Assembly: GCF_000143105.1 (NCBI RefSeq)
Contig: NW_014040569.1
Coordinates: forward strand, 1,049,765-1,113,764
Direction: 5' to 3'
Length of the DNA stretch: 64,000 nucleotides
From: Grosmannia clavigera kw1407
Taxonomy: Eukaryota > Ascomycota > Sordariomycetes > Ophiostomatales > Ophiostomataceae
The notes beneath the pieces were generated by a model, which did not search any database, was not told the DNA's origin, and saw only the letters and a list, made by a program, of their open reading frames with translations. Below, piece after piece: positions 47,800 to 59,216 of the stretch. The stretch's first letter is position 1, and every line of letters starts with the position of its first letter. Both the position numbers and the translations under genes were made by a program.

Positions 47800-50325
47800 A
47801 TGTCTGCCGAGGAAGACTTGATTGACTACTCCGACGAGGAGCTCAACACCACCGAGGGTGCCACTTCCAACGGCAAGAAGGGCTCTGCTACAGCCGGTGG
47901 CGATGCCTCGGCTGCCGGTTCAAACAGCGTCGACAAGAAGGGCAGCTATGTCGGTATTCATTCGACAGGTTTCAGAGACTTCCTTCTGAAGCCAGAGCTT
48001 TTCCGCGCCACCGCCGATTGCGGTTTCGAACATCCATCGGAGGGTTAGTCATTGACACATGAAACACAAAACTACTTTTGATTATCCAGCTCTACCTCCG
48101 CTTGTTTTCCCTGCCCCCCTTTTCTCCTCTCCCTTGATACTCGCTCAGAGAGGCGTCCGTCCAGCACCATCGCAAGCGAATGGCCATTAAGAGAAGACCA
48201 AAAGCCTGAGGGAAAGGGGCCAAATGAGCATTTTCGAGATGGACAGAGGAAAAGCGCAGATAGCAGATTGGAGTACACGGGAACCAAATTTCCATCGCCC
48301 ACGCAGATCGGCTTTGCTGGGGTGTTCGCTCCGACTCTTCTCACTTGCCTCGTCCCTGCTACCGCTTTTGGAAAGCAATGCGGGATCATACATACCTATT
48401 CAGATGGGGCTACATTACTCGAAAGGGTTTATTGGTCTGCGAAAGCGGCCAGGCCTCATTTGGAGATGACGGTTGTTGCTCGCTTCCAGTTGATCTGGAT
48501 AGAGCTGGGTGGTGACCGGTCAAAGGTCGCCACACGCAACACCTGCCTGTTGCACGGGAAAGGGAGAGCAGTAGGGACGGGGATGTCGTCTTGCCCACGT
48601 CATGGTGGGCATGCACTTCTGCCCATGTCCAGCTCTGTGTCGCGGTCGGGCATACGGTTGCGATTCACAAGACCAATCCCGGGACCTCACGAGCACTCCC
48701 TTTTCGCAGCCAGCCGACGAGGCAAGGGTGTATTGTCTGGAAATGAAGCTCGAGGCTCGATTCGATAGCAACGACAAAGGTCTTGAGTCAGTTGGCGTTC
48801 GGCAGTCTGTCTTTGCAGACGATCAGGGTTGGCTGTTGCAACCACTGCGCAGCGCAAGGGCTCCCGGCCTGTGCTTCGTTTACTCTGCTCGCGTTGATTG
48901 ATGCTTGAACTCCTCATTGCTGAACCACGGGGAGGATGATATTCATTTCTGCTGCGACGATGGACGGACCTCTCAACTCTCTTTTTGACCGCACTCTCTC
49001 GTCTTTTCATTCAAGCAAATCATTCCAAGAAACCCTTCTGACATTCGAACGAATTACTACAGTTCAGCAAACCTGCATCCCTCAAGCCTTGATTGGAGGC
49101 GACATCATCTGCCAGGCTAAATCTGGTCTGGGCAAGACTGCCGTTTTCGTTCTCGCCACGCTTCAGCAAATCGAACCCGTTGCCGGCGAGTGCTCGGTGC
49201 TTGTGATGTGCCACACCCGAGAACTAGCCTTCCAGATTCGCAACGAGTACAACCGATTCTCCAAGTACATGCCAGAGATCAAGACCGGCGTGTTTTACGG
49301 TGGCACCCCCATCCAGAAGGATGCCGAGATCCTGCGCAACAAGGAGACTCACCCGCACATCATTGTTGGCACTCCCGGACGTCTGAATGCTCTTGTTCGT
49401 GACAAGTACTTGCGTCTTGGCAGCGTTCGGATCTTTGTCCTAGACGAGTGCGACAAGATGCTCGATCAAATCGGTATGAATGTCTTTAGCGTTTTGCTTT
49501 TATAATCACACTGGACCAGTATTTCTAACCTCACGCCAGATATGCGCCGTGATGTACAGGAGATCTTCCGTGCTACTCCCCAGCAGAAGCAGGTTATGAT
49601 GTTTTCCGCAACTCTTTCGGACGAGATCAAGCCAATTTGCCGGAAGTTCATGCAGAACCCAACGGAGCACTACGTCGACGAAGACACCAAGTTGACGCTG
49701 CACGGTCTTCAGCAGTACTACATCCCTCTGGAGGAGCGGGAGAAGAACCGTAAGCTCAACGAGCTTCTGGACGAGCTGCAATTCAACCAGGTCATCATCT
49801 TCGTCAAGAGCACTGTTCGTGCGACGGAACTTGACAAGCTTCTCAGAGAATGCAACTTCCCTTCGATTGCAGTCCACTCGGGCGTTAGCCAGGAAGAAAG
49901 GTATGAACTATGAAGAGTGTAATGTTGAACTTTTGGCTAACTTGTCCAGAATTCGCCGGTACAAGGAGTTCAAAGAGTTCAACAAGCGCATTTGCGTTGC
50001 GACGGACGTCTTTGGCCGTGGTATCGACATTGAGCGCATCAACCTTGCCATCAACTACGATCTGCCTGCTGATGCCGACTCGTACCTTCACCGTGTCGGT
50101 CGTGCCGGCCGCTTCGGTACCAAGGGTCTGGCTATTTCCTTTGTCAGCAACGAACAGGACAAGGAAGTGCTGAAAGCGATTGAGAAGCGGTTCGAAGTTG
50201 CCCTTCCGTAAGTGTCTTCGCGTTACCTGTTCAAGTGTTGATATGATGATGATATGATGACTAACAACTCCTTCAGTGAGTTCCCCAAGGATGGTATCGA
50301 TGCGAGCACTTACATGGCTTCGTAG
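47800..50325 (+). CDS. SUB2: ATP-dependent RNA helicase Sub2 (UAP56/DDX39), DECD-box
   Basis: Exons 47800..48043, 49063..49473, 49540..49900, 49950..50207 and 50277..50325 give 440 residues, the usual length. Motifs: Q-motif GFEHPSEVQQTCIPQ (75-89), motif I AKSGLGKT (100-107), TREL, TPGRL, DECD in VLDECDKML, SAT in FSATLS, and HRVGRAGRFG. DECD rather than DEAD is diagnostic of Sub2/UAP56. The protein works in spliceosome assembly (displacing Mud2/U2AF) and, in the TREX complex, in mRNA export. The first intron is 1019 bp and cuts between the two halves of the Q-motif; the other three are 49-69 bp. An open frame with its own ATG at 48936 inside intron 1 runs in phase into exon 2. Confidence 0.97.
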
Positions 50326-51195
50326 GCGAAGCCGCGACATCTGCCATTTTATTTTTCCCGGTACCACATATTTGTTACGTATTTATTAGTCTACCAGTGG
50401 TTTTGTTTTTGTGTTCTGTTTGACCTCGTTGCCGGCCTTACAAGTGTGTCCCCGAGGAAGAACGAAACCCCAAAAGAAGGAAAGCTTGTGAGAGAAAGGT
50501 GGCCTGTCACCTCGGAGTATTTGTATTACCAATTGCAATGTAAAATGTGGTATCGGCATTTCGTTCAACCGTTTTCCTTTAAAAAATTAGTCCCATCCCG
50601 CGAAATGACGAGGATGGCGAAATGGCAGCTGTGTTAGCCAGTGTGTGCTTGTTCGAAAGTCTAGAACACAAGATCGATGCAACGGCGTGACATGTCCTGA
50701 GGACTGCTGCTTGGTGCGTCCGGTTCGTGAAGGTGGTTGCCTGCTCGTACTCGTATTGATTGCTCACGCATGGCTTACTAGGCTCAATGTCATCTTGTTG
50801 TCGGCTAACACGGCAATCCTGCAAAGGTTCATGTCCTACTCTGTGACTCGGCAACGTGATCCAGCAACTTCGTGGTGCCGACTAATCCAAGCCGATTGGT
50901 GCTAGCTACCTCTAAGTGGCTGCATGAAGTTCGACTCCAGCCAACTCGAAATCTAGGCTACTAGGTGGCGGCTATCTGGGCCACCCGTCAAAGGCGGCAT
51001 GCTGTTGAAAACAGAACGATAGCCTTCTCGTACGAGTTAAGTTTTCGCGGGTATATGCCGCTCTGATTTTTCAGATAGGTCGTTTGAATATGCAGTTCTC
51101 CAGGAATGCAGGATCTCGTGACGTCTGCTCCTGATTTTATTTTTGTTGCATCACGAGAGATGATTAAAAAAGGGGAACCGCCAGCTGGAGTGAAA

Positions 51196-51224
51196 TTTTA
51201 CCCGGCGAATGTCGCCGGGTAAAA
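51196..51224. repeat. Perfect hairpin, 13-bp arms and 3-nt loop
   Basis: TTTTACCCGGCGA at 51196-51208 is the exact reverse complement of TCGCCGGGTAAAA at 51212-51224, with ATG as the loop. It lies about 870 bp after the SUB2 stop, with no gene adjacent. Confidence 0.95.
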
Positions 51225-54200
51225 GAACAAAAAAAAAAGCAAGATGTGGACTGGCTGCGGCAACGTGTATGCTCATGCTTCCGTTGTCGGCCCAAGGTGA
51301 CGTCCGTGACTGGAAGGAGAAGGAAAAGCCACTTGTTTCACGGACACGCCGTTTTCTCAACTTGCATCCCTTCGGCGGGAACCGATGGAAGGGCTCCAAC
51401 TTTTTTTTGGGCCGTGGCTGTGTTTATTTCCGCACGCCGGCGGTCAGATGACCGCTGATGAAATATTTTCAGCTGCGACGTACTCCGTAGCTCCTGGCAG
51501 GCTGGACACGAGGGCGAGAAGGCCTTGGAATTAGGCTGCTGGGCCTCTACGACAGCGGGGAAGGTCCATAATTAGGGCCTGCTATTTGGGACACTTGAGT
51601 CATACCCGTGTCTTTCTCGTGTTTGTCCTGCTTTGTACACTTCTCCTGTGCTTCGGAGACTCGCACAGAACTGACTCCGTATTGCGTACTTTGGCGAGGA
51701 TATGTAACGGCAAGCAGCACATGGCCGGCGAGCTCCCGACCTATGGACCATGCTGTGGCTCTCCTGGTTAGGTCGTGCATCCGATAAAAAGGTCGCCTTG
51801 TCCGTTGCGAGTACGATGTGAACGAAAAGATGCACGTAAATTAGAGGGGGGAGCGACTGGGGCCTCCACACCACCCCCGAGGATATTTCCACACCTGCAC
51901 GCTTTATGTTGCCCAAAATGACGGGAGTCAAATCTCGCCATCCAGGCAGCAGAGGTCCATCTTTGCCGCAGTTGGGAGTACTGTGCGCACATACTCGATA
52001 TACTGTGTCAGCTATGCCATCTTCACCCTTTATTTGCACATTGGACAAGGCGGTGCTACTGCGGCAGGACTGCTTATTGTGCTACTTCTGGTTGAGGCAG
52101 CCTCCTCGGTTTCGCTGTATCAGTTGGGTATTGGCTTTCACCTTCACCGTGAAAGTCGGGACGTTGTATTCGTAACGTGCTAAAATGGATTATGTGGACC
52201 GGCCGAAATGCGTGAGCTCGGCGGGGCGAAGAGTGCCAGCCGGCGCACGTCGAAGTGGGTCGCATCGTTATCTGTGTGTGGCGATTGGCCGACACTCATC
52301 CTTCAATCTGCCTTGAATATTGGCAGCAGACTCATGATACGGGAGTTTGCCAGCTGGCAGTCTTTTTTTTTTCAAGACCGTACTGTCGATGTCCCTCAAG
52401 ACGTAAGGCAGCAAGCAACAAGTGTCGGGCAAGAGAAGGACAGTCGGGGATCTTGATTTGGGAATCTGATCGTCGGTGAGGAGTGGCGCATTATACGGAA
52501 CGCGTGGTGGGAAATCCGTGAGAGATACACGATCTCTTACGAGACAGCCCGAGTATCACATACTACACTGTGCGCTGCTCCCCCACCATGCTGCTGTTTC
52601 GCCTCTGCAGACTGCAGAAGGTCCCCGCGTCAGTAGCACCCGTATTCCAACCGTGCTTTTTGTGGTGCCTCTTGCCGTTGCCTCTGCCTAGATATTCCAA
52701 ATGGCACCTTGCAAGGTAGCGGACGCTTTTTTTTTTTGCTCCTCCCGTGTTTTTTTATCGAAATCTGTGCAGGCTGTGCCCCTCTTTGTAGCCCATGTAA
52801 CAGGCCCAGGTGAAATACATACGAGTGTTATATTTGGCATGCGGGAGGCTTGAGCAGGGCTGTGAGGCAGCTAGGCAACCCGCAAGGGTCGGTCTACGGC
52901 TTGTAATCGTTACGAGCAGAAAGAGGAGGTGTCGAGGGGCATGACAACTGTGACGCCACAGTGATGCAGTTGTCGCTCAGCCATAGGTATCTTGTCTTGA
53001 CCCAAGGCCTCGCTGTCCACACGCTGATGCCGTCGAGGGGACAACACAGACACGGTCGCCTTCAATGGTCGGTCTGCCTTTCCCAGACCGCCAGAGCAGG
53101 GATCGCCATCCATTCCAACCCGCACAAGTACCCATACATGCGTGGAGGGGGAGGGGCCTAAAGCGCCCACGAGGTGGCCATGGGCTGGCTGCAAGGCAGC
53201 AAGGCGGCAAGGCGGTCAAGATACGCCAGAGTGGAGGATGCACCATGTCTCGCGACCAGATACCGACTCTGCCGGGCGACCAAAGCAGAGGCCTGCATGA
53301 ACGGCTAACCACGTACAGGTACATGGTGCCAGCAAGGGCCATCCGAGGAAGCAGACAGAAAAAGTCCGCACTCTTACCACCTGGCAGCATGTCGTGGAGG
53401 GTAGTAGCGATGCCGAAAGCTGCTTCTCTCTCTGGCCAGAAGCAGTTTGGACTGTTCCGATCTGCTTGGCTGCGAGTACTCCGCAATGTGCCTAGGAATA
53501 GAGCCATGCACGCGTGGTCCAATCAACGGCGGCCTTATTTCTCAGACCCTGCCTGCTAAAATCCCACTACTAACACACAGACCGTATCTTGTCGTCTTAG
53601 CTTTCCCTTTTCCTCTGTCTCCCCCCTCAATCCTTTTCTTCTCTTCTCTCCTCATCGAACCTTTGCCATGTCCGAATCGACATGATCTAAAGAGACTGAC
53701 ACGGCGGCTCTCCGCGTTCTCCTGCTCCTGATCCCAGTCTAGTCTTGGCGTCCCTGCTTTCTGTCCAACCTGCCTGTCCCCGTCTCCTTTGTCGTAAATA
53801 TATACCCTCTTCTTGTTCTTGAAACCCGTTTTTTTATATTCCTCCATACCACATTTCTGGCCTCGTTCGGCCGACCGGACAACACGGCCATCAGCCCGCT
53901 CTCCCCTCCTTTCGATTTTCTTCTCCCACGTCTCTGTCCGAGCTTTCCTCGAGCCTCTAGTTTCTTAATTTCCCGATCTTGTCCCATCGATTCGTGGCTC
54001 ATTCGCGAGGCATTCAGTTGCACCTGCGACGAAAGAACGAACCTGAAAGAGGAAAGACAGATCTATTAAACGGGAGAACTGGCCAATACCGTCCTGAAAA
54101 GGCGTCCGGGCTATTACGAAATCTCGAAAGGCACTCACGGCTGGCATCATTTGCCGACGCACGAACTATAAGCCACCCAAAAAACAAATCAAGCGGAATA

Positions 54201-55534
54201 GTAGGTTTGCCGTCTTTCTTTACCTTCCACCCCATCTTCTCGGCCGTTCTGTGATTCCAAAAAGGCCCAATCAGTCTTACCCATCGCCTCCGCCACTCAT
54301 CTCTCCGTATTTTGCCGCCGCCACCCCCTCCCTCCACCTTCACCCCCCCCGTTGCCACCTGGCAGGCAGGCAGGCATAACTACCTATGACTCCTTTGTCG
54401 ACGGCGTTGTCTCGCCATTTCAGACTGGAAATCGTTGCCCAAAGCACTTGTCCTAGACAAAGGAGAGGAGGCAAGACATGGTCTTTCGACGCCTATCGCA
54501 CCTCCCTTCCATCCCCTCGCTGTCCTTAGGCCTCCCTCGTGTTTGTGCTGTACTTGTTCGGCCGCCACCGGAACCCCATTTTAGGCATCCATTAGCCCTG
54601 TCATACTACCCTGAGCACACTAACGCTTGGACCCAACGGAAGTAGCACTTCATCTGGCATACAAGCCTCCTTTACCCTTCCCAGCTTCCCTGCCAGTTGC
54701 AGTCACCTGGCCGAATCGATACGTGCACTCCCCATCGCGCTTTTTGCCCACTTGTCATCACGCCCCCTCCAGCCACTCGTTAGCCCAATAACCCCGTTCC
54801 AGCATTTCCCAGTGCCAATAAGCGGGTATTCCTTCTTCGCCACTCTCCTCCCATACAATCCATCCTGACCAGTCTGGCTGAGAAGAGTCATCGCAAAACC
54901 ATCATGGGCCCCGTTTACTCACAAATACGCTCCACGCGCGCTCTCTCTTACTAGGCTTCCTCCCTCCTCCGTTTTCGCCCAGATCTCCTTCTCCAAAGGG
55001 AAGGAGTCACACTTCCTCTCAGCCTTTCCTTTCTATTTCAGCTTCCGACCCTACGACGTTTCCGTCTTTTGTCCTTGCGTCTCTTCGGCTCTTTCGTGCT
55101 CCGCCTCTCCTGTCCACGACACGTTACCGCGACCCCCGTGTCAGTCACCCGACATCCCAGTCACCACGATAGCCTTTCTCCGCAGTGCCGTACCTGCATT
55201 GCGCATCCCCGGCCTGCGAGTCTCGATCTGGACAGTCCGTGTCGACGACAAACATAACCTTTCTCCCATCTGGCCTCTGAAGACATGTCTCCGCATCTCT
55301 CCACCCTCATGTGAACGCAACTTCTTGTCCGCGTCCACAAAAACCACGTCAACTTGCACTCCTAACAATCTGGTTTTTGCTCCATGGTCCTCGTCACCGG
55401 TTATTACCCCCAATAGTCCAACAACTTCGCCCCGTCACCGTCTCTTCAAGTGTCGGTTGCCTCAAGCATCGCCGCTTTCTTCCTCCACCCCCCCTCTCCC
55501 CTCAACCTTTTCTCGGTATATATCCATACCAACA

Positions 55535-55645
55535 ATGACTATTGCGAGAAGATTTCTTGCTCCAGTCGCCTGCCTCGTCCTGAGTGTATACACCTTTGCC
55601 GGATCGACCATTCGTGAGACAACTGCTCCACAGACTCCTGTCTAG
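55535..55645 (+). other. Candidate upstream ORF in the cyclin leader
   Basis: ATG in the good context ACCAACAATGA opens a 36-codon frame (MTIARRFLAPVACLVLSV...) that stops 269 bp before the cyclin start. If the mRNA begins upstream of it, this frame could damp cyclin translation. Transcript data would be needed; the peptide itself resembles no family. Confidence 0.3.
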
Positions 55646-55914
55646 CGGAGCCCTGCATCTTTACACCCTTCCCTTCTTCTCTTCTCAACGCTTCCTGCTG
55701 CGAAGTGCGCTAAGAAGAAAACTACGAGAAGCTTAAGATTCAGGTTCACGATCGGCCCACGGCTAAACGGTATAAACACAACTCGACTTTGCAGCGACTG
55801 GAGGCATCTGCTCCGCCTTTTTCTTTTTTCCAATCTCGCCGTTCTCGTTGAACACGTTTTCCTTTCTAGCCGCCACGCACCAGCTCGGCTAGTCAACATC
55901 CCCCCACAATCAAG

Positions 55915-58240
55915 ATGCAGGGCGACGACGACAGCTATGCTTCGCCCCTCGCCCTCCCCCAGCATCCGCGCCTACGCCATTCCACCCTTCCCTATTCTTC
56001 TTCTCTAGCATCGTGCGCGTCTACCTCTGCGACATCTGTCTGGTCCAATCTCTCTTCTTCATCTCAGTCGTCACAATCGTCCCAATTCACAGTTGATTTA
56101 TCTGACTGTGCTTCTTCCGCTTCTTCGCAGACGTCTGCGAGCAGCGTTGACAGCTGCGACGTTGCGCAGCCAGATCGACAGAAGCTTGCGACAACACAGT
56201 CTTGGCAGAAGCAACAGCAGCAGCCGATTCCTTGCCAGTTGCGACAGAACCCTCGTAGAACCGGCGCCGCACCTACCGCCGTACCGACCCTTCTTCGGCA
56301 ATCTGATCGCAGAACCACCTTTGTCGATCATCTTGTCGGTAAGCTTTATTGAATTTTCGTCGTGTTGTCTGTTTGAAGAACCCAAATGCTGAGACTCCGA
56401 AGACGCGTCGACCCAGATCGTGCAGGCCATCTGGCCCCTGTCGTCGGTCATTGGACGTGGCGAGAGTGCGAGCAGTGGCAGCGGAAGCTCCAGCAATGGC
56501 AGCTACCTGCTGCCCCTGCGTACTTTTATCCAAGAGACGCTGCGCCGGTCGCGCGCGAGCTACTCAACCCTGCAAGTAGCTCTGTACTACCTTCTTTTGA
56601 TCAAGCCTCGTCTGCCCGGGCACAACTTCACAATGGAGCAGCCCAGCGATAGCTACGCCTGCCGTGCGTTGCAGTGTGGTCGTCGCATGTTTCTGGCAGC
56701 GCTCATTCTCGCGTCCAAGTATCTGCAAGACCGCAACTACTCGGCGCGTGCATGGAGCAAGATCTCTGGTCTCGCAACCGCCGAGATCAACCAGAACGAG
56801 ACCGCTTTCCTGCATGCAGTCGACTGGCGCCTCCACATCACCAACGACGTCTACAACCGTTGGATCGATTGTGTGAACCGGTTCAACCCCCCGCAGTTGC
56901 CCCCATCGCCCGGCCCGGAAACGGTCAAGTGCTTCGAGCTGAAGTGTGAGGAATTCCGTCTGCTCATCCAGAAGCTGACGCCCTCGCTGGAGAACCTGGA
57001 CGAGCTCTGCCTGCCGTCCACCTCAATTGCAATCCGCCGCCGCAGTTCCTGCCACGTGACGACCGGCAATCTGTCGCCGATGTCGTTCTGCTCGTCTCCG
57101 GAAGTCAGCAGCCTTTCGTCGACGGATGTGACGCCAACTGCCACATCCAATGTCATTGGTGCTGTCCCCATCGTCCTGGAGCCCCGCCCCTTAACACCTG
57201 CCGCTTTCACCACGGCGCCCCAAGCTCTCGCGCTTGGTCTCATGCCCATGCCCCGGTTAGCTCTCCCGCAGCCGAGCACGTTTGGCGCCCCTGTGCCTGG
57301 CGCTATGGCCCAGATGCTTGGTGGCAACCGCTCGTCCATGGGATTCGCCGTGGCCCAGGCTTCGAACAACGGCTCAACCCACTTTTTGGACCGCTGGCCC
57401 GGCTCCCTGACATCCTCGACCTCGCCTGTCGGCTCTGTCCCTGTGCGCCGGTCGTCTCTGGCCAACTCTGTGTCTACAGCATCGTCGCCGGAGTCTATGA
57501 TTTCTGATTCGTCGCTCGTGTCGCGTTGCTCCTCCAACTCCTCTTCTTGGCCCTCGATGATTGCGCCGAGCACACAGCTGCCCAAGCTGGAAGCTCAGGC
57601 GCGGCATCGCTATGCCAAGCATCAGTGCAGTGGGAGTAGCTTACGCGACAAGAGCATGCTTCTGAGGCCTACCGTGATCCCCGTTGTGCACGAAGACGAG
57701 GAGGTGTGCAGATATGCCACACCGGTCTTCGCGTCGCCGGAGATGTCTTACACGGTCCCGATGGGCAAGGAAGCTAACGAAATCCAACTCCCGCTCGATC
57801 GCCGGTCTAGCGACGTCGACGCGGCAGATGCCGCACGTGCTCTGGCCGAGCTTCAGCAGCAGACCATGAGCGACATGCAGTTCTCGGCGCACCCGCAGCG
57901 GCCACGGTCTGCTCTGAAGAGGAGCAGGCCGCTCTCAGTGGACAACTCGCTCCAAGACAATGTACGGGAGCTTCTGCGGGAGACGACGATGAAGTTGGAG
58001 ACCAAAAACGCCATTCCTGAGCCGTTTTCTCTACCCGCGGTCAGCCAGCTCGTCGACCTCAACGCCAACGTGCCGGTTGTCGACCGGGCAGCCGCCCTCA
58101 CTGGTAGCCGGAAGCGTCTCTGCCGCACTTCGGCGGCGGTGACGCCAAGAGCCGTCAAGCCTCGCTCATTCAACACGGATCTGCAGCATCCAACTATGAG
58201 CGGGCTTTACGGTCCGGGCATGTGGGAGGGCCTGGTGTAA
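55915..58240 (+). CDS. Pcl-type cyclin (partner of a Pho85-like kinase)
   Basis: Exons 55915..56338 and 56403..58240 give 753 residues; the 64-bp intron (donor GTAAGC) joins TFVDHLV to DASTQIVQAIWPLSS in phase. A Ser/Gln-rich N-terminus precedes a cyclin box at about 183-285: FIQETLRRSRASYSTLQVALYYL, then RRMFLAALILASKYLQDRNYSARAWSK and NETAFLHAVDWRLHI. This pattern is that of the Pcl1/Pcl5/Clg1 group of Pho85 cyclins, which direct the kinase to targets in cell-cycle entry, morphogenesis or amino-acid control. Which yeast cyclin it corresponds to is unclear. The long C-terminal half is Ser/Thr/Pro-rich and disordered, and probably holds phosphorylation and turnover sites. Confidence 0.9.
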
Positions 58241-59216
58241 ACCGAAGCGCAACAAGGAGCCGCCACTACAGGAACTTCCTGGGATGGCGCTCGAAATTTA
58301 TTGATTGCCGCCTAGACAGAGGGGCACAATATATTGGAGCGTCGTTCTGGGAGCATCGTTGGGGGGGGGGGGGTTAAAAGCAGTATTGATGGGAAGGCTG
58401 TAGGCTTGTGTCTTCCTGATTTCTGGGTTTGTTTTATGCATGGTGGTCTCGGATCAGCACCACCGTCGAACGGATGAAGTATTGGGGACCCGGGGGAGGT
58501 CAGGTACCGTGGCGTGGCGGAGGCATCCCATTTTGTCCATATACCATGTTTTGTTATGTTGCTTTGGGAAAAGGAGACGGGGATGTTGGTGAACGAGGAC
58601 ACGGAATCCGAGCGCTGTAGATATCAAGGGAAGACGGGCTGTTAGGCGTGCAGGCATGGGGGAGCGTTCCCTTTGTGGCGGCCGTTGCTTGTCTCTGTAT
58701 TACCACGTCGTTTTTCACAAACAATATTTTCATTTGGTTCACTTTGCTTTGGCCTCGACAGCTTAGCTTCACTGACTCGGGAGACACAGGAGAGGCAGCT
58801 CGCGTGTCTGCTTCTTATTTGCCTTGAGTCCAGGGCAGTTACAGCGTTACTATAGGCTTGCAGGTCCTTATTTGCTGTGTGCTGACACCGCATTACACGC
58901 TAATCTACTGCCTAGTAAGCCTGTATTTATATAGGCACATGTCACATGGCTACAGAGCACTACTGCTGCTTTTGTCTTCATATTTCAATGTTTTTGTTAC
59001 TTGCTCGAATGACAAATATATTCTATGCTAACTCACCTTCTTGATAGCCCGGTATAGCCAGACGTGCGTCTCTCTGGAGAGCACTGTCGCTACGAGCCTC
59101 TACAGATGTGCTTCTACAGGCCGAGCACTATCTGGATGTTGTTTGTATATTGTGCCTGCAGCCACAGCTGCTCAGCACGGATTTCTTTCTACTACTCTCG
59201 GTTCGACTCGGCCGCT
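58241..59216. other. Convergent 3' region
   Basis: Between the cyclin stop and the stop of the next gene on the other strand. Includes a G13 run; no gene seen. Confidence 0.5.
58361..58373 (+). repeat. G13 homopolymer
   Basis: Thirteen uninterrupted G residues about 120 bp past the cyclin stop. Such runs can form inter- or intra-strand structures and are prone to length error in sequencing. Confidence 0.85.

Larger units (their letters stand above)
50326..55914. other. 5.6-kb gene-poor region with long leader of the cyclin gene
   Basis: No supportable gene. From about 53.5 kb onward the plus strand is C/T-rich with many short upstream frames, fitting a leader or promoter of the cyclin gene. 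The earlier part holds a 29-bp hairpin (51196) and a copy of TACTCCGTA (51481). The 164- and 181-codon frames on opposite strands around 53.0-53.5 kb overlap one another and show no family features. Confidence 0.45.

Noticed and set aside
51196..51224. Hairpin as a bacterial-type terminator
   Set aside because: This is eukaryotic nuclear DNA with no adjacent transcript end on which such a terminator would act.
52977..53559. Overlapping frames of 181 (-) and 164 (+) codons
   Set aside because: They cover the same DNA on both strands, lack motifs and have no splice extension; treated as chance.
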